Assembly (NCBI GenBank): GCA_029210205.1
Contig: JARGOD010000011.1
Coordinates: 1-64,000 of the forward strand
Direction: 5' to 3'
DNA: 64,000 bases
From: Verrucomicrobiales bacterium
Lineage (GTDB): Bacteria; Verrucomicrobiota; Verrucomicrobiia; Verrucomicrobiales; DEV007
Notes under the pieces: generated by a model
The model's input: only the letters and a program-made list of their open reading frames with translations
Databases searched by the model: none
Told to the model about the DNA's origin: nothing
Shown: positions 1 through 7,474 of the stretch, piece after piece
Layout of the letters: each line of letters starts with the position of its first letter
How positions within the stretch are numbered: position 1 is the first letter of the stretch
Made by a program: the position numbers and the translations under genes

Positions 1-284
1 GCGAGTGTTTTTTTCATCAATTGTTTGTTCAGAGTTGGTTTTGTGTCGGACCGGACTTTTGCCGATCCGAGGAGACGTTGCCTGAGGGCAGGTTCCGCAT
101 CAAATGGCGACCCGTATCAATCTTGTCACAAACCCCCTCTTCATTTTTCTGCCCCGACTAGCCCTAAACCCCTTTCAGTCAATCGGTTAAGAGCAGTGAA
201 AACGTTTATTGGAAGAAGGGAGACAAAATTAAATGTCCCTATTTCAAGTTTGCCATGATTGGCCAATTTTGAGAATTTACCGGA
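1..284. other. Leading region with no supported gene
   Basis: The 77-codon plus-strand ORF here has a composition unlike the neighbouring proteins and resembles no family I know. The minus-strand ORF overlapping it is a shadow of the next gene. I see no RNA gene or strong hairpin. The stretch probably holds the 3' flank of a gene outside the window and the promoter of the gene that follows. Confidence 0.4.
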
Positions 285-713
285 ATGGAAGAAGCAGCAC
301 CTCCGACACCTCAAAAGACTTCGCCCGGAAAAATCGTCGCCTATGTCGGTTGTGGCTGCCTCGGGCTCGTCGCTCTTATTTTCGCCGGGGTCGCCATTCT
401 CTTTTTCGGAGTTCTCGGGATTATCAAAAAAAGCGATACCTACACGGATACGCTCGCTCTCGTCCAATCCCACCCAGAAGCGATCGAAGCGCTGGGCCAA
501 CCGATCGAGGTAGGTTTCTGGATGACTGGCAATGTCAGCATCGAAAACGGCGAAGGCGAATCCAGCTTGTCCGTTCCCGTCTCCGGGCCAAAAGGCAGCG
601 GCACATTCGTCGTCGAAGCCGATAAAGCATCCGGGGCTGCGAATTGGAACTACACGACACGTGAGCTTCGCATCGACGGAGATGACGCCGGGGTAATCCA
701 ACTCGGTCCGTGA
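285..713 (+). CDS. Small membrane-anchored protein, Coa1-like
   Basis: The 142-residue protein has a short Pro-rich N-terminus, one strongly hydrophobic segment at about residues 17-45, and a soluble domain. The part 'ALVQSHPEAIEALGQPIEVGFWMTGN' followed by 'GPKGSGTFVVEADK' resembles the Coa1 (cytochrome oxidase assembly protein 1) family of small anchored proteins. In that family the stretch after the membrane helix reads as a residue-poor beta domain. In bacteria the family's role is unclear, so a respiratory assembly function is only a guess. The gene is followed 57 bp later by another small membrane-protein gene on the same strand and may be cotranscribed with it. The frame is uninterrupted and codon use matches its neighbours. 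Confidence 0.6.
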   Translation: MEEAAPPTPQKTSPGKIVAYVGCGCLGLVALIFAGVAILFFGVLGIIKKSDTYTDTLALVQSHPEAIEALGQPIEVGFWMTGNVSIENGEGESSLSVPVSGPKGSGTFVVEADKASGAANWNYTTRELRIDGDDAGVIQLGP

Positions 714-770
714 TCAGAGTCCTTTCTTTGCGCCCGTTGCCACGGGCCACCCTTGGTGCGACCATCCCGC

Positions 771-1463
771 ATGTACATTTTCGTGTTCATTTTCATGATA
801 GCGCTCGGCATCACCTTCTGGGGACGCGGTCGATACGTGAAAATTTATGGTGAGGAGACGGAGAACAGACTCCTCGCAAATCTCTCCGGCAGTGAACTCG
901 CTGAGAAAATTCTAAATTCCCGGGGGATCGAAGGTGTGACCGTAGCGAAAAGCCGCAGCTTACTTGAAGATTTTTATTCCCCGGAAAAAAAAGAGATCTC
1001 TTTAGCCCCTTGTCACTTCGACGGCACCAATTTTCCCGCCCTCGCCGTCGCTGCCCAACAAGCCGGCAAGGCGATCCAGGATTTTGAAGGCCATCGTCCC
1101 CTCATGTGGCGAACCTCGGTGATCCGCTGGACTGTCTATTTAAGTATCCCACTCGCGATCGTGGCACTCGTGACAACCCTCATGGGCATGACCAAAACCA
1201 TTCTGCCCATGGTGCTTCTCATCTGGTCTGCGATTGCCTTTTGGAATGTTGCCACGATCCCGACAGAGCTCGATGCTGGAGAACGCGCCAAAAAGCAGCT
1301 CAAAAAGCTCAAGGTATTCCGGAACCTTGACGAGCGAGTCGGCGTCGAACGGGTCATGGGCGCCGCCAGCACCGCCTATCTTGACGGGTTTTTCACGGTC
1401 GCTTCGTGGGTCGGGAATATCCTGATGCCGTGGGCCCGGAAGCGAATGAATCCGGATCCGTGA
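771..1463 (+). CDS. Hypothetical membrane protein
   Basis: I do not recognise a family. The protein of about 230 residues has an N-terminal hydrophobic helix (starting 'MYIFVFIFMIALGITFW'), a soluble region of about 100 residues, then two hydrophobic segments in the middle ('IRWTVYLSIPLAIVALVTTLMGM' and 'ILPMVLLIWSAIAFWNVATI'), and a charged C-terminal part. The ORF track starts at a TTG at 753. The ATG at 771 is preferred because it begins the membrane helix directly. The gene converges with the DUF1080 gene on the other strand, with only 12 bp between their stops. Its position after the Coa1-like gene suggests a two-gene unit, but no function can be inferred. Confidence 0.6.
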   Translation: MYIFVFIFMIALGITFWGRGRYVKIYGEETENRLLANLSGSELAEKILNSRGIEGVTVAKSRSLLEDFYSPEKKEISLAPCHFDGTNFPALAVAAQQAGKAIQDFEGHRPLMWRTSVIRWTVYLSIPLAIVALVTTLMGMTKTILPMVLLIWSAIAFWNVATIPTELDAGERAKKQLKKLKVFRNLDERVGVERVMGAASTAYLDGFFTVASWVGNILMPWARKRMNPDP

Positions 1464-1475
1464 GGCTTCAATCGA

Positions 1476-2174
1476 TTAATCAAGCGGAGTCAGAATGATA
1501 TCCTTGAACCACACGACCTGACCGTGGTTCTGAAATCCAATGTAGCCTTTTCTCGGTTTGTCTTTGATCGCGACCTTAAACTTATTGGCAGTCCCATCAG
1601 GATTCTTACCCACTTCAGGCCAGTCATTCACATCGACGTTAAAGACTTCAACGCCGTTGATGTGACAAATAATCTGCGGACCTACGGCCCTCAGCTTGAG
1701 CGTGTCCCATTCCCCCACCGGATTTGCAGGATTCGCCGAAGGCCCCTTTCCTTCATAGAATGAACCATTGAGTTTCCGGACGTCTTTCTCCCCGTGCGTT
1801 TTTTGAAAACCAACATTGTCCATGAGCTGCACCTCGTGCCCCTGATGAACGGAATCATCTCTCGTTGAACGGTAAAACACCCCGCTGTTAGCTCCCTCGG
1901 AGAGCTTGTAGGAAAGAGTGAGTTCGAAATTTTCATACTCCCCTTTGGTCCAGAGATAGCCCATTCCTTGAATTTTCTTTTTCCCGTTCTTGTCGACGAC
2001 CTCTTTCATCTTGCAGGTCAAAGCGCCTTCTTCATCAATGAACCAAGCGCCTTCGGCAAAATCAAAAGCCCCCAGCGAGGTGCCGTCGAACAAGACCTGC
2101 GCCTTCTTCTCTTCAGCATTACTGAGAAGAAGGCCTGCGAAAAGTGAAAGCGAGCCAAGGAGGAGTGTTTTCAT
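1476..2174 (-). CDS. DUF1080 (3-keto-disaccharide hydrolase fold) exported protein
   Basis: DUF1080 proteins adopt a concanavalin-like fold and are very common in Verrucomicrobiota and Planctomycetota. Several are linked to 3-keto-glycoside hydrolysis or carbohydrate binding. The protein matches the family along its length: 'LFDGTSLGAFDF' near the start, 'YLWTKGEYENFELTLSYKL', 'NSGVFYRST', 'HEVQLMDN', 'GEWDTLKLRAVG' and 'KGYIGFQNHG' near the end. The ORF extends upstream, but the ATG at 2174 gives a typical signal peptide (MKTLLLGSLSLFAGLLLSNAEE), so the mature protein should be periplasmic. It lies 46 bp after the oligopeptide ATPase gene on the same strand and may be the last gene of that unit. 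The substrate is unknown. Confidence 0.85.
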   Translation of the reverse strand: MKTLLLGSLSLFAGLLLSNAEEKKAQVLFDGTSLGAFDFAEGAWFIDEEGALTCKMKEVVDKNGKKKIQGMGYLWTKGEYENFELTLSYKLSEGANSGVFYRSTRDDSVHQGHEVQLMDNVGFQKTHGEKDVRKLNGSFYEGKGPSANPANPVGEWDTLKLRAVGPQIICHINGVEVFNVDVNDWPEVGKNPDGTANKFKVAIKDKPRKGYIGFQNHGQVVWFKDIILTPLD

Positions 2175-2220
2175 GCGGAAAATCTGACAGGCTCGCCGCT
2201 GTTCGCCAAGCACGGGATCG

Positions 2221-3015
2221 CTATCGGATCTGCGGGATCGCGCTAAGGAGCACTTTCGTGACTTCGCTCTGCGGCGATTCAAAAACGCTGTCAGCCCCGC
2301 CCACTTCGACGATTTTCCCCTCGTCCATCACCGCAATGCGATCCGCGATATAGCGAACCACGGAGAGGTCGTGGGAAATGAAAATCATCGTAAGATTCAG
2401 TTCATCGCGAAGGTCGGCGAGCAAGTTCAGAATCTGCGATTGAATCGAAACATCCAGCGCCGAAACCGGCTCATCAGCGAGGATCAGCTTAGGTTCCGGC
2501 CCCAGCGCACGCGCGATCGCAATCCGCTGACGCTGACCGCCGGAAAATTCGTGGGGGTATTTGCGAATGTAACGACTGTCTAGACCGACGCGCTCCATCA
2601 GTTCGGAAACCGCCGCCTCGAGCCCGTCGCGATCCGATTGCAGTTCAGTCCTTCGCGTCAGGATTGCCTCCGCAAGGGTGCTGAAAATCGTCATCCGGGG
2701 ATTCAGCGACGCGTAAGGGTCCTGAAAAATCATCTGAAAATCGCGGCGGCGTTTTCGAATTTCGTCCGGAGGCAAGTCGGCGAGACGCTCACCTTCGAGA
2801 ACAACACTGCCTGAGGTCGGCGTCAACAGCTGCATGACGAGGCGCGAGAGCGTCGATTTTCCGCATCCACTTTCCCCGACGAGCCCTAAGATCTCCCCTT
2901 TCTCAATCGACAACGAAACATCATCGACTGCTTTCACCGTCGTCGTGGTATTTCCAAACCAGCCATCACGTTTTGTGAAATGCTTCGTCAGATTCTGAAG
3001 TTCGAGATAAGACAT
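2221..3015 (-). CDS. Oligopeptide/dipeptide ABC transporter ATP-binding protein (DppF/OppF type)
   Basis: This is a nucleotide-binding subunit of the peptide/nickel ABC import family and hydrolyses ATP on the cytoplasmic face of the transporter. Visible motifs are Walker A 'GESGCGKST', the Q-loop 'MIFQDPYASLNPRM', the signature 'FSGGQRQRIAIARAL', Walker B 'LILADEPVSALD' and the H-loop 'FISHDLSVV'. At 264 residues it stops right after the ATPase core and lacks the C-terminal oligopeptide-transporter extension of full-length OppF. It begins 9 bp after the DppD-type gene, so the two ATPases are surely cotranscribed and should form a heterodimer. No permease or binding-protein gene is nearby, so the substrate cannot be deduced. 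Confidence 0.9.
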   Translation of the reverse strand: MSYLELQNLTKHFTKRDGWFGNTTTTVKAVDDVSLSIEKGEILGLVGESGCGKSTLSRLVMQLLTPTSGSVVLEGERLADLPPDEIRKRRRDFQMIFQDPYASLNPRMTIFSTLAEAILTRRTELQSDRDGLEAAVSELMERVGLDSRYIRKYPHEFSGGQRQRIAIARALGPEPKLILADEPVSALDVSIQSQILNLLADLRDELNLTMIFISHDLSVVRYIADRIAVMDEGKIVEVGGADSVFESPQSEVTKVLLSAIPQIR

Positions 3016-3024
3016 GATTCTCTA

Positions 3025-4014
3025 TTAAGCGCTCAACTTCACGGCAAGACAAGCGGGGCAGTCCTGCACCCAATGACCCGGATCCACTTCTTTAAGCGCG
3101 GGCCTCGAGACAGCATGGGCGGGCATGCCTTCGTGCTCTGGACAGCGTGGGGCAAAGGCACATCCTCCAATGTCGTGCGCTAAATTCGGCGGCAAGCCGG
3201 GGATGGTATAAAGCTTTTCGCCCTTGGACTGCAGCGCCGGAATCGATCGCTGCAAAGCCCTCGTGTAGGCATGACGTGGGCAGGAAAAGAGCGTCTTCAC
3301 ATCAGCCCGCTCTACGAATCGACCGGCATACATCACATTCACTTGATCACAAACTTCGGAAACGACGGCGAGATCATGCGTGATAAAAATGACAGCCGTT
3401 CCCAATTCTTCCTGCCTCGCCTTGATGAGATCGAGCACCTGCCGCTGGATCGTGACGTCGAGCGCGGTCGTCGGCTCATCGGCGATCAAAATCTCAGGGC
3501 GCGTGATCAGCGCCATCGCGATCATGACCCGCTGTCGCATCCCTCCCGAGAACTCATGCGGATAACTGTGAATCCGTTTTTTCGCATCCGGAATTCCCAC
3601 CGCCTCAAGCTCGGCAACGGCCCGGTCGAGCGCTTCCGTCTTTCCGATCCCCTCGTGAATCAAGAGCGGCTCGATAAGCTGCGTCGAAATTCTGAGGTAG
3701 GGATTCAACGAAGTCATCGGGTCCTGAAAAATAAGGCCAATCCGTTTTCCGCGAACCTGGCGAATCTCGTCCTCTTTCAACGAAAGCAGATCGAGATCGC
3801 CGAACTTCGCGGTTCCTCCCTCGATCTTACCGGGAGGCTGCGGGATCAATTGCAGCAGGGAATAACAAGTCACCGACTTACCCGATCCCGACTCGCCGAC
3901 GATGCCGACCGTTTCCCCCGCCTCAACATTGAAAGAGACTCCGTCGACCGCCTTGACGACTCCGTCGCGGGTGTGGAACCAGGTTTTGAGATCGTTGACT
4001 TCGAGCAATGCCAT
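3025..4014 (-). CDS. Oligopeptide/dipeptide ABC transporter ATP-binding protein (DppD/OppD type)
   Basis: This is the partner ATPase of the adjacent DppF-type subunit. It carries Walker A 'GESGSGKSV', Q-loop 'LIFQDPMTSLNPYL', signature 'FSGGMRQRVMIAMAL', Walker B 'ILIADEPTTALD' and H-loop 'FITHDLAVV'. Unlike its partner it has the C-terminal oligopeptide domain, with 'IPGLPPNLAHDIGGCAFAPRCP' and further Cys residues near the end. In characterised homologues this domain is a Cys-rich region that can hold an Fe-S cluster. The length of 329 residues is normal. It follows the IF-1-like gene by 10 bp, so the transcript probably starts upstream of that small gene. The missing permeases must be encoded elsewhere. 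Confidence 0.9.
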   Translation of the reverse strand: MALLEVNDLKTWFHTRDGVVKAVDGVSFNVEAGETVGIVGESGSGKSVTCYSLLQLIPQPPGKIEGGTAKFGDLDLLSLKEDEIRQVRGKRIGLIFQDPMTSLNPYLRISTQLIEPLLIHEGIGKTEALDRAVAELEAVGIPDAKKRIHSYPHEFSGGMRQRVMIAMALITRPEILIADEPTTALDVTIQRQVLDLIKARQEELGTAVIFITHDLAVVSEVCDQVNVMYAGRFVERADVKTLFSCPRHAYTRALQRSIPALQSKGEKLYTIPGLPPNLAHDIGGCAFAPRCPEHEGMPAHAVSRPALKEVDPGHWVQDCPACLAVKLSA

Positions 4015-4024
4015 GGTTCAAAAA

Positions 4025-4255
4025 TTAATTTGCGGCGGTTAGCCATGCAATGACACGGCAACGGCTCATGTCGTAGGGAGAAAAATCCACCGTGACCGAA
4101 ATGCCGGATGGATCATCCAAAGGTGGCTTAGGCCCCTTTTTTTCCAGAATCGCATAGGCCCGATACCCGTTCGACATCTCGACTTCATAGAGCCGCGCCG
4201 CTTCATGCGTCTCTGTGATGCGCCCCTGCGCCCGTATCGGTGGTCGTTCCGCCAT
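4025..4255 (-). CDS. infA: Divergent translation initiation factor IF-1-like protein
   Basis: This is a 76-residue S1/OB-fold protein. It aligns with IF-1 over its whole length: '[29 protein letters not shown]' corresponds to the IF-1 beta1-beta3 region, and '[18 protein letters not shown]' to the highly conserved VTVELSPYDLTKGRI segment. IF-1 binds the 30S A site with IF-2 and IF-3 during initiation. The central part is atypical: the usual 'AHISGKMRKNxIRI' is replaced by '[14 protein letters not shown]', which removes several basic rRNA-contacting residues. It may be a second, specialised copy; canonical infA could lie elsewhere. It sits 10 bp before an ABC ATPase gene, which is unusual for infA. 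Confidence 0.72.
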   Translation of the reverse strand: MAERPPIRAQGRITETHEAARLYEVEMSNGYRAYAILEKKGPKPPLDDPSGISVTVDFSPYDMSRCRVIAWLTAAN

Positions 4256-4419
4256 ATCAGGATTGTGTCAGAGATTCAGGGCTTGGCAACGATAGAGCGG
4301 GTCATTTCAACAATCTGATGGTCCTGAGGATCGTAAATCCACCGCGAGCGCGAAAAATTCGTTGCTCTCTTCTCATCTTACCTCTCTATACAGGACAAAA
4401 TAACCCACCTTCTGGACTC

Positions 4420-5652
4420 ATGGCACGCATCAACGACAACTTCCTCAAACTCAAAGCCGGCTACCTTTTCCCCGAAATCGGGCGACGCGTCGGTGCTTAC
4501 ACCTCGGCAAATCCTGAAGCAGCCGGAAAACTGATCCGTTGCGGCATCGGCGATGTCACCGAGCCCCTTCCTCTCGCCTGCCGCGAAGCGATGCACGCCG
4601 CCGTCGATGAGCAGGGCAATTCCGAGACTTTCCGCGGCTACGGCCCCGAGCAGGGCTACGACTTTCTCCGCGAAGCAATTGTTGAGAATCAGTTCGCCGG
4701 TCTCGGCATCTCCGCTGACGAGGTCTTCATCTCCGACGGCTCCAAGTGTGACTCCGGAAACATTCTCGATATTTTCGGTCCCGGAAACAAGATCGCGATC
4801 ACCGATCCGGTTTACCCCGTCTATGTCGACACCAACGTCATGATCGGAAACACCGGCGAAGCGGATGATAATGGCGCATACGCAGGCCTCGTTTATCTGC
4901 CCTGCACCGCGGAGAACAGCTTCGTCCCCGCGATTCCCGAAGAGAAAGTCGATCTCATCTACCTCTGCTACCCGAACAATCCAACGGGCGAAACCGCGAC
5001 GCGCGAGCAGCTCGAAGCCTGGATTGCCTACGCAAAGGAGAACAAAGCGATCATCCTCTACGATGCCGCCTACGAAGCCTTCATCCAGGAAGATAACGTG
5101 CCGCACTCCATCTTCGAGATCGAAGGTGCTCACGAGTGCGCCATTGAATTCCGCAGCTTCTCCAAAAATGGCGGCTTCACTGGAACCCGCTGCGCCTACA
5201 CCGTGATTCCTAAAGCACTCATGGGATACACCGAGGGCGGCGATGCGCAATCAATCCACTCGCTCTGGTCGCGACGCCACAGCACGAAGTTCAACGGCGC
5301 GAGCTATCCTGTCCAGCGAGGAGCCGCCGCCGTTTTCTCCGAAGAAGGCAAGGCGCAAGTCTCCGCACTCATCAAGGGCTACATGGAAAATGCAGCCCTC
5401 TTGCGCGAAGCTTGCGAAAAAATCGGCCTCTCCGTTTTCGGCGGTATCAACGCCCCGTATGTCTGGGTCAGCTGCCCCGAAGGCGTAAGCTCATGGGACA
5501 TGTTTGACCGCATGCTTGAAGACGCGCAGGTCGTCATTACCCCCGGTGCCGGATTCGGCGCCGCCGGTGAAGGCTACTTCCGGATCTCCGCCTTCAACAG
5601 CCGCGCAAACGTCGAAGAAGTCTGCCGCCGAATCGCGGAGAACCTGGGCTAG
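4420..5652 (+). CDS. dapL: LL-diaminopimelate aminotransferase
   Basis: DapL converts tetrahydrodipicolinate directly to LL-2,6-diaminopimelate with glutamate as amino donor. This shortens the lysine and peptidoglycan pathway by skipping the succinylase/acetylase steps. It is a class I/II PLP enzyme. The start '[24 protein letters not shown]' is typical of the family and fixes the ATG at 4420; the ORF track extends 60 codons too far upstream. The resulting 410 residues match the usual length. The PLP lysine lies in '[13 protein letters not shown]' (about K249), and '[16 protein letters not shown]' is the conserved Asn-Pro-Thr-Gly motif. Use of DapL is typical of Verrucomicrobiota, Chlamydiae and plants. 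It is transcribed divergently from the IF-1-like gene. nuoB follows 103 bp downstream under its own apparent promoter. Confidence 0.95.
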   Translation: MARINDNFLKLKAGYLFPEIGRRVGAYTSANPEAAGKLIRCGIGDVTEPLPLACREAMHAAVDEQGNSETFRGYGPEQGYDFLREAIVENQFAGLGISADEVFISDGSKCDSGNILDIFGPGNKIAITDPVYPVYVDTNVMIGNTGEADDNGAYAGLVYLPCTAENSFVPAIPEEKVDLIYLCYPNNPTGETATREQLEAWIAYAKENKAIILYDAAYEAFIQEDNVPHSIFEIEGAHECAIEFRSFSKNGGFTGTRCAYTVIPKALMGYTEGGDAQSIHSLWSRRHSTKFNGASYPVQRGAAAVFSEEGKAQVSALIKGYMENAALLREACEKIGLSVFGGINAPYVWVSCPEGVSSWDMFDRMLEDAQVVITPGAGFGAAGEGYFRISAFNSRANVEEVCRRIAENLG

Positions 5653-5681
5653 TGACCAAGGACCTCAAGCTCCCCCTGAGC

Positions 5682-5699
5682 TTGTGAAATTTTTCACAA
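5682..5699. promoter_or_regulatory. Rex-type operator upstream of nuoB
   Basis: TTGTGAAATTTTTCACAA is a perfect inverted repeat: 8-bp arms TTGTGAAA and TTTCACAA around TT. It matches the known recognition sequence of the redox repressor Rex (TTGTGAA-N4-TTCACAA), which leaves DNA when NADH rises. It ends 5 bp before a candidate -35 box of nuoB. The identical 18-mer occurs before nuoD at 31239. Assignment to Rex is inferred from the motif and the target genes; no rex gene is in the window. Confidence 0.85.
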
Positions 5700-5704
5700 A
5701 CGGG

Positions 5705-5732
5705 TTGCTCAGGGGATTGGCGGACGTAACAT
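5705..5732 (+). promoter_or_regulatory. Candidate sigma70 promoter of nuoBC
   Basis: TTGCTC (-35) and TAACAT (-10) are separated by 16 bp, starting 5 bp after the Rex-type operator and ending 23 bp before the nuoB ATG. The boxes are weak matches to consensus. The position is supported by the parallel arrangement before nuoD. A repressor at the operator would overlap or abut RNA polymerase here. Confidence 0.45.
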
Positions 5733-5755
5733 CTGCTAAATAAGCCGACGAAACG

Positions 5756-6298
5756 ATGCCTGAAGCGATTGAACAGCACGCCGCCTACGACTCCAAGGTC
5801 GAAGGAAACATTATCTTCACCCAGGCTGATGCGGCCATTAACTGGATGAGGAAAAATTCGCTCTGGCCCATGCCAATGGGGCTCGCCTGCTGCGCCATCG
5901 AGCTGATGGGCTCCGCCTCCTCCCGCTTTGATATTGCCCGCTTCGGCGCCGAGGTGATGCGTTTTTCGCCCCGTCAATCCGACGTGATGATTGTCGCCGG
6001 CACGGTGACCTACAAAATGGCTCTCGCCGTAAAGCGCGTTTGGGACCAGATGCCCGAGCCAAAGTGGTGCATTGCAATGGGCGCCTGTGCCTCTTCCGGC
6101 GGCATGTATCGCAGCTATGCCGTTCTCCAGGGAATCGATAATCTCATCCCAGTCGATGTTTATGTTTCCGGCTGTCCTCCCCGCCCCGAGGCCCTCATCG
6201 AAGGTCTCATGAAGCTACAGGACAAGATTGCCGACTCGGAGTCTGCGAAGGAGCACTTTCAATCGAAAGAAGATTACCAACCTGAAAAGTCCGCCTGA
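5756..6298 (+). CDS. nuoB: NADH-quinone oxidoreductase subunit B
   Basis: NuoB (PSST) carries the terminal [4Fe-4S] cluster N2 that passes electrons to quinone at the interface with NuoD in the peripheral arm of complex I. All four ligand cysteines are visible: the tandem pair in '[10 protein letters not shown]' (C45, C46), C111 in '[10 protein letters not shown]' and C140 in '[12 protein letters not shown]'. The length of 180 residues is normal. nuoC begins one base after its stop. The usual preceding gene nuoA is absent; dapL is upstream instead. The rest of the nuo genes lie 25 kb downstream, but a shared operator links the two transcription units. Confidence 0.97.
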   Translation: MPEAIEQHAAYDSKVEGNIIFTQADAAINWMRKNSLWPMPMGLACCAIELMGSASSRFDIARFGAEVMRFSPRQSDVMIVAGTVTYKMALAVKRVWDQMPEPKWCIAMGACASSGGMYRSYAVLQGIDNLIPVDVYVSGCPPRPEALIEGLMKLQDKIADSESAKEHFQSKEDYQPEKSA

Positions 6299-6299
6299 G

Positions 6300-6869
6300 A
6301 TGTCGAGTTCCGTTTCCACCCTTCAGGACCGCTTCGGTGAGTCCATCCTCGAACACGTCGAATTCCGCGGCGAGCAGACTCTCATCGTCGAGGCAACTAA
6401 GGCCAAAGACGTCCTCAAGTATTGCTTCGACGAGCTTGCTTTTGATTACCTCATCGATATCAGCAGTCTCGACAATTTCGGCGAAGAACCAAGGTGGACC
6501 ATGGTCTACGAGCTCTACACAATGGCAAACGGAGCAAATCACCATCTCCGAATCAAGTGCCACCTCAAGGAAGACGAGAAAGCTGACTCCGTTTCCGACC
6601 TCTGGCCCACCGCCGGATGGCACGAGCGCGAGATTTACGACATGATGGGAATCGAGTTCAATGGCCTCGAAGACCACCGCCGCATCCTCATGTGGGAAGG
6701 CTACCCTTATTTTCCGCTTCGCAAAGATTTCCCTCTCGCGGGTCGCCCCAGCGAAATGCCTGATGTTGCTTTCACTGAAAAAGCACCGCTCGAAGGCGGT
6801 CCTTTTGTGACCTCACCTACCTCATCGAGCACCGTCCACCGCGAGCCTCGTTCGCGTGAGATTGATTGA
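6300..6869 (+). CDS. nuoC: NADH-quinone oxidoreductase subunit C
   Basis: NuoC (30-kDa subunit) is a cluster-free structural subunit of the complex I peripheral arm, beside NuoD and NuoB. The family signature is clear in 'HEREIYDMMGIEFNGLEDHRRILM' and 'GYPYFPLRKDFPLAG'. The ORF track begins 24 codons too early; the ATG at 6300 follows the nuoB stop by one base, a coupling typical of nuo operons. At 189 residues it has a short Ser/Thr-rich and basic C-terminal tail ('TSPTSSSTVHREPRSREID') beyond the conserved core. It is not fused to NuoD, which is encoded 25 kb away. It is probably the last nuo gene of this unit. Confidence 0.95.
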   Translation: MSSSVSTLQDRFGESILEHVEFRGEQTLIVEATKAKDVLKYCFDELAFDYLIDISSLDNFGEEPRWTMVYELYTMANGANHHLRIKCHLKEDEKADSVSDLWPTAGWHEREIYDMMGIEFNGLEDHRRILMWEGYPYFPLRKDFPLAGRPSEMPDVAFTEKAPLEGGPFVTSPTSSSTVHREPRSREID

Positions 6870-6958
6870 GACTCCCGCTCTTTGAGGCGGTGCTGATAAG
6901 ATCGTCGCTGTGGGATTTTCAATTGATTCCGGTTCCACCTCGCCGCACTCTGCCGTCT

Positions 6959-7411
6959 ATGGAGTGGATCACTGAAAGCTGGGCTTACATCAAAGAACGC
7001 GAGACACTCTTCGCGTGGATCGGTTCCCTTTCCCTCGCCACCCTCATCGTCAGCGCGATTGTCGTCCCCATCGTGATCCGGCGGATGCCTCACGATTATT
7101 TCCTCGAAAACAGCGAGCAAACCGCAGCCCTCCGCGAAGGTCACCCCGTCCTGCGTGCCCTCTTTCTCATCATGAAAAACTTCGTCGGAGGAATTCTTGT
7201 CCTTGGCGGCATCCTCATGCTCATCACACCGGGACAAGGTGTCCTCACGATTCTGATCGGTCTTCTCCTCATGAACTTTCCGGGGAAACGCCGCTTCGAA
7301 ATTTGGCTGATCCGACTTGGGCCTTTGAACCGCGCGATCAACTGGATTCGTGATAAAGCGGGAAAGAGACCACTGGAATTGCCTGCACCACCCACGTCGA
7401 CGGCATCGTAA
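6959..7411 (+). CDS. PGPGW-type putative transmembrane protein
   Basis: The protein of about 150 residues has a first hydrophobic helix ('LFAWIGSLSLATLIVSAIVVPIVI'), a short charged loop, then a hairpin of two helices. The hairpin contains 'GGILVLGGILMLITPGQGVLTILIGLLLMNFPGKRRFE', the core of the PGPGW family of small inner-membrane proteins. The family's function is unknown. The track start at 6866 overlaps nuoC; the ATG at 6959 places the start just before the first helix and is preferred. It lies 89 bp after nuoC on the same strand. I see no sequence reason to make it part of complex I. Confidence 0.75.
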   Translation: MEWITESWAYIKERETLFAWIGSLSLATLIVSAIVVPIVIRRMPHDYFLENSEQTAALREGHPVLRALFLIMKNFVGGILVLGGILMLITPGQGVLTILIGLLLMNFPGKRRFEIWLIRLGPLNRAINWIRDKAGKRPLELPAPPTSTAS

Positions 7412-7474
7412 TCACCAAAGCCGATATGAAATTCGATTTGTGATTTCCGTATCGGCGTTCTTATTGCGCGACAC

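Noticed and set aside
25-258. 77-codon ORF at the window start
   Set aside because: No family resemblance, unusual composition, and it overlaps nothing that supports translation.
4378-5250. 290-codon minus-strand ORF opposite dapL
   Set aside because: dapL is supported by its PLP site and length; the antisense protein has no recognisable family.
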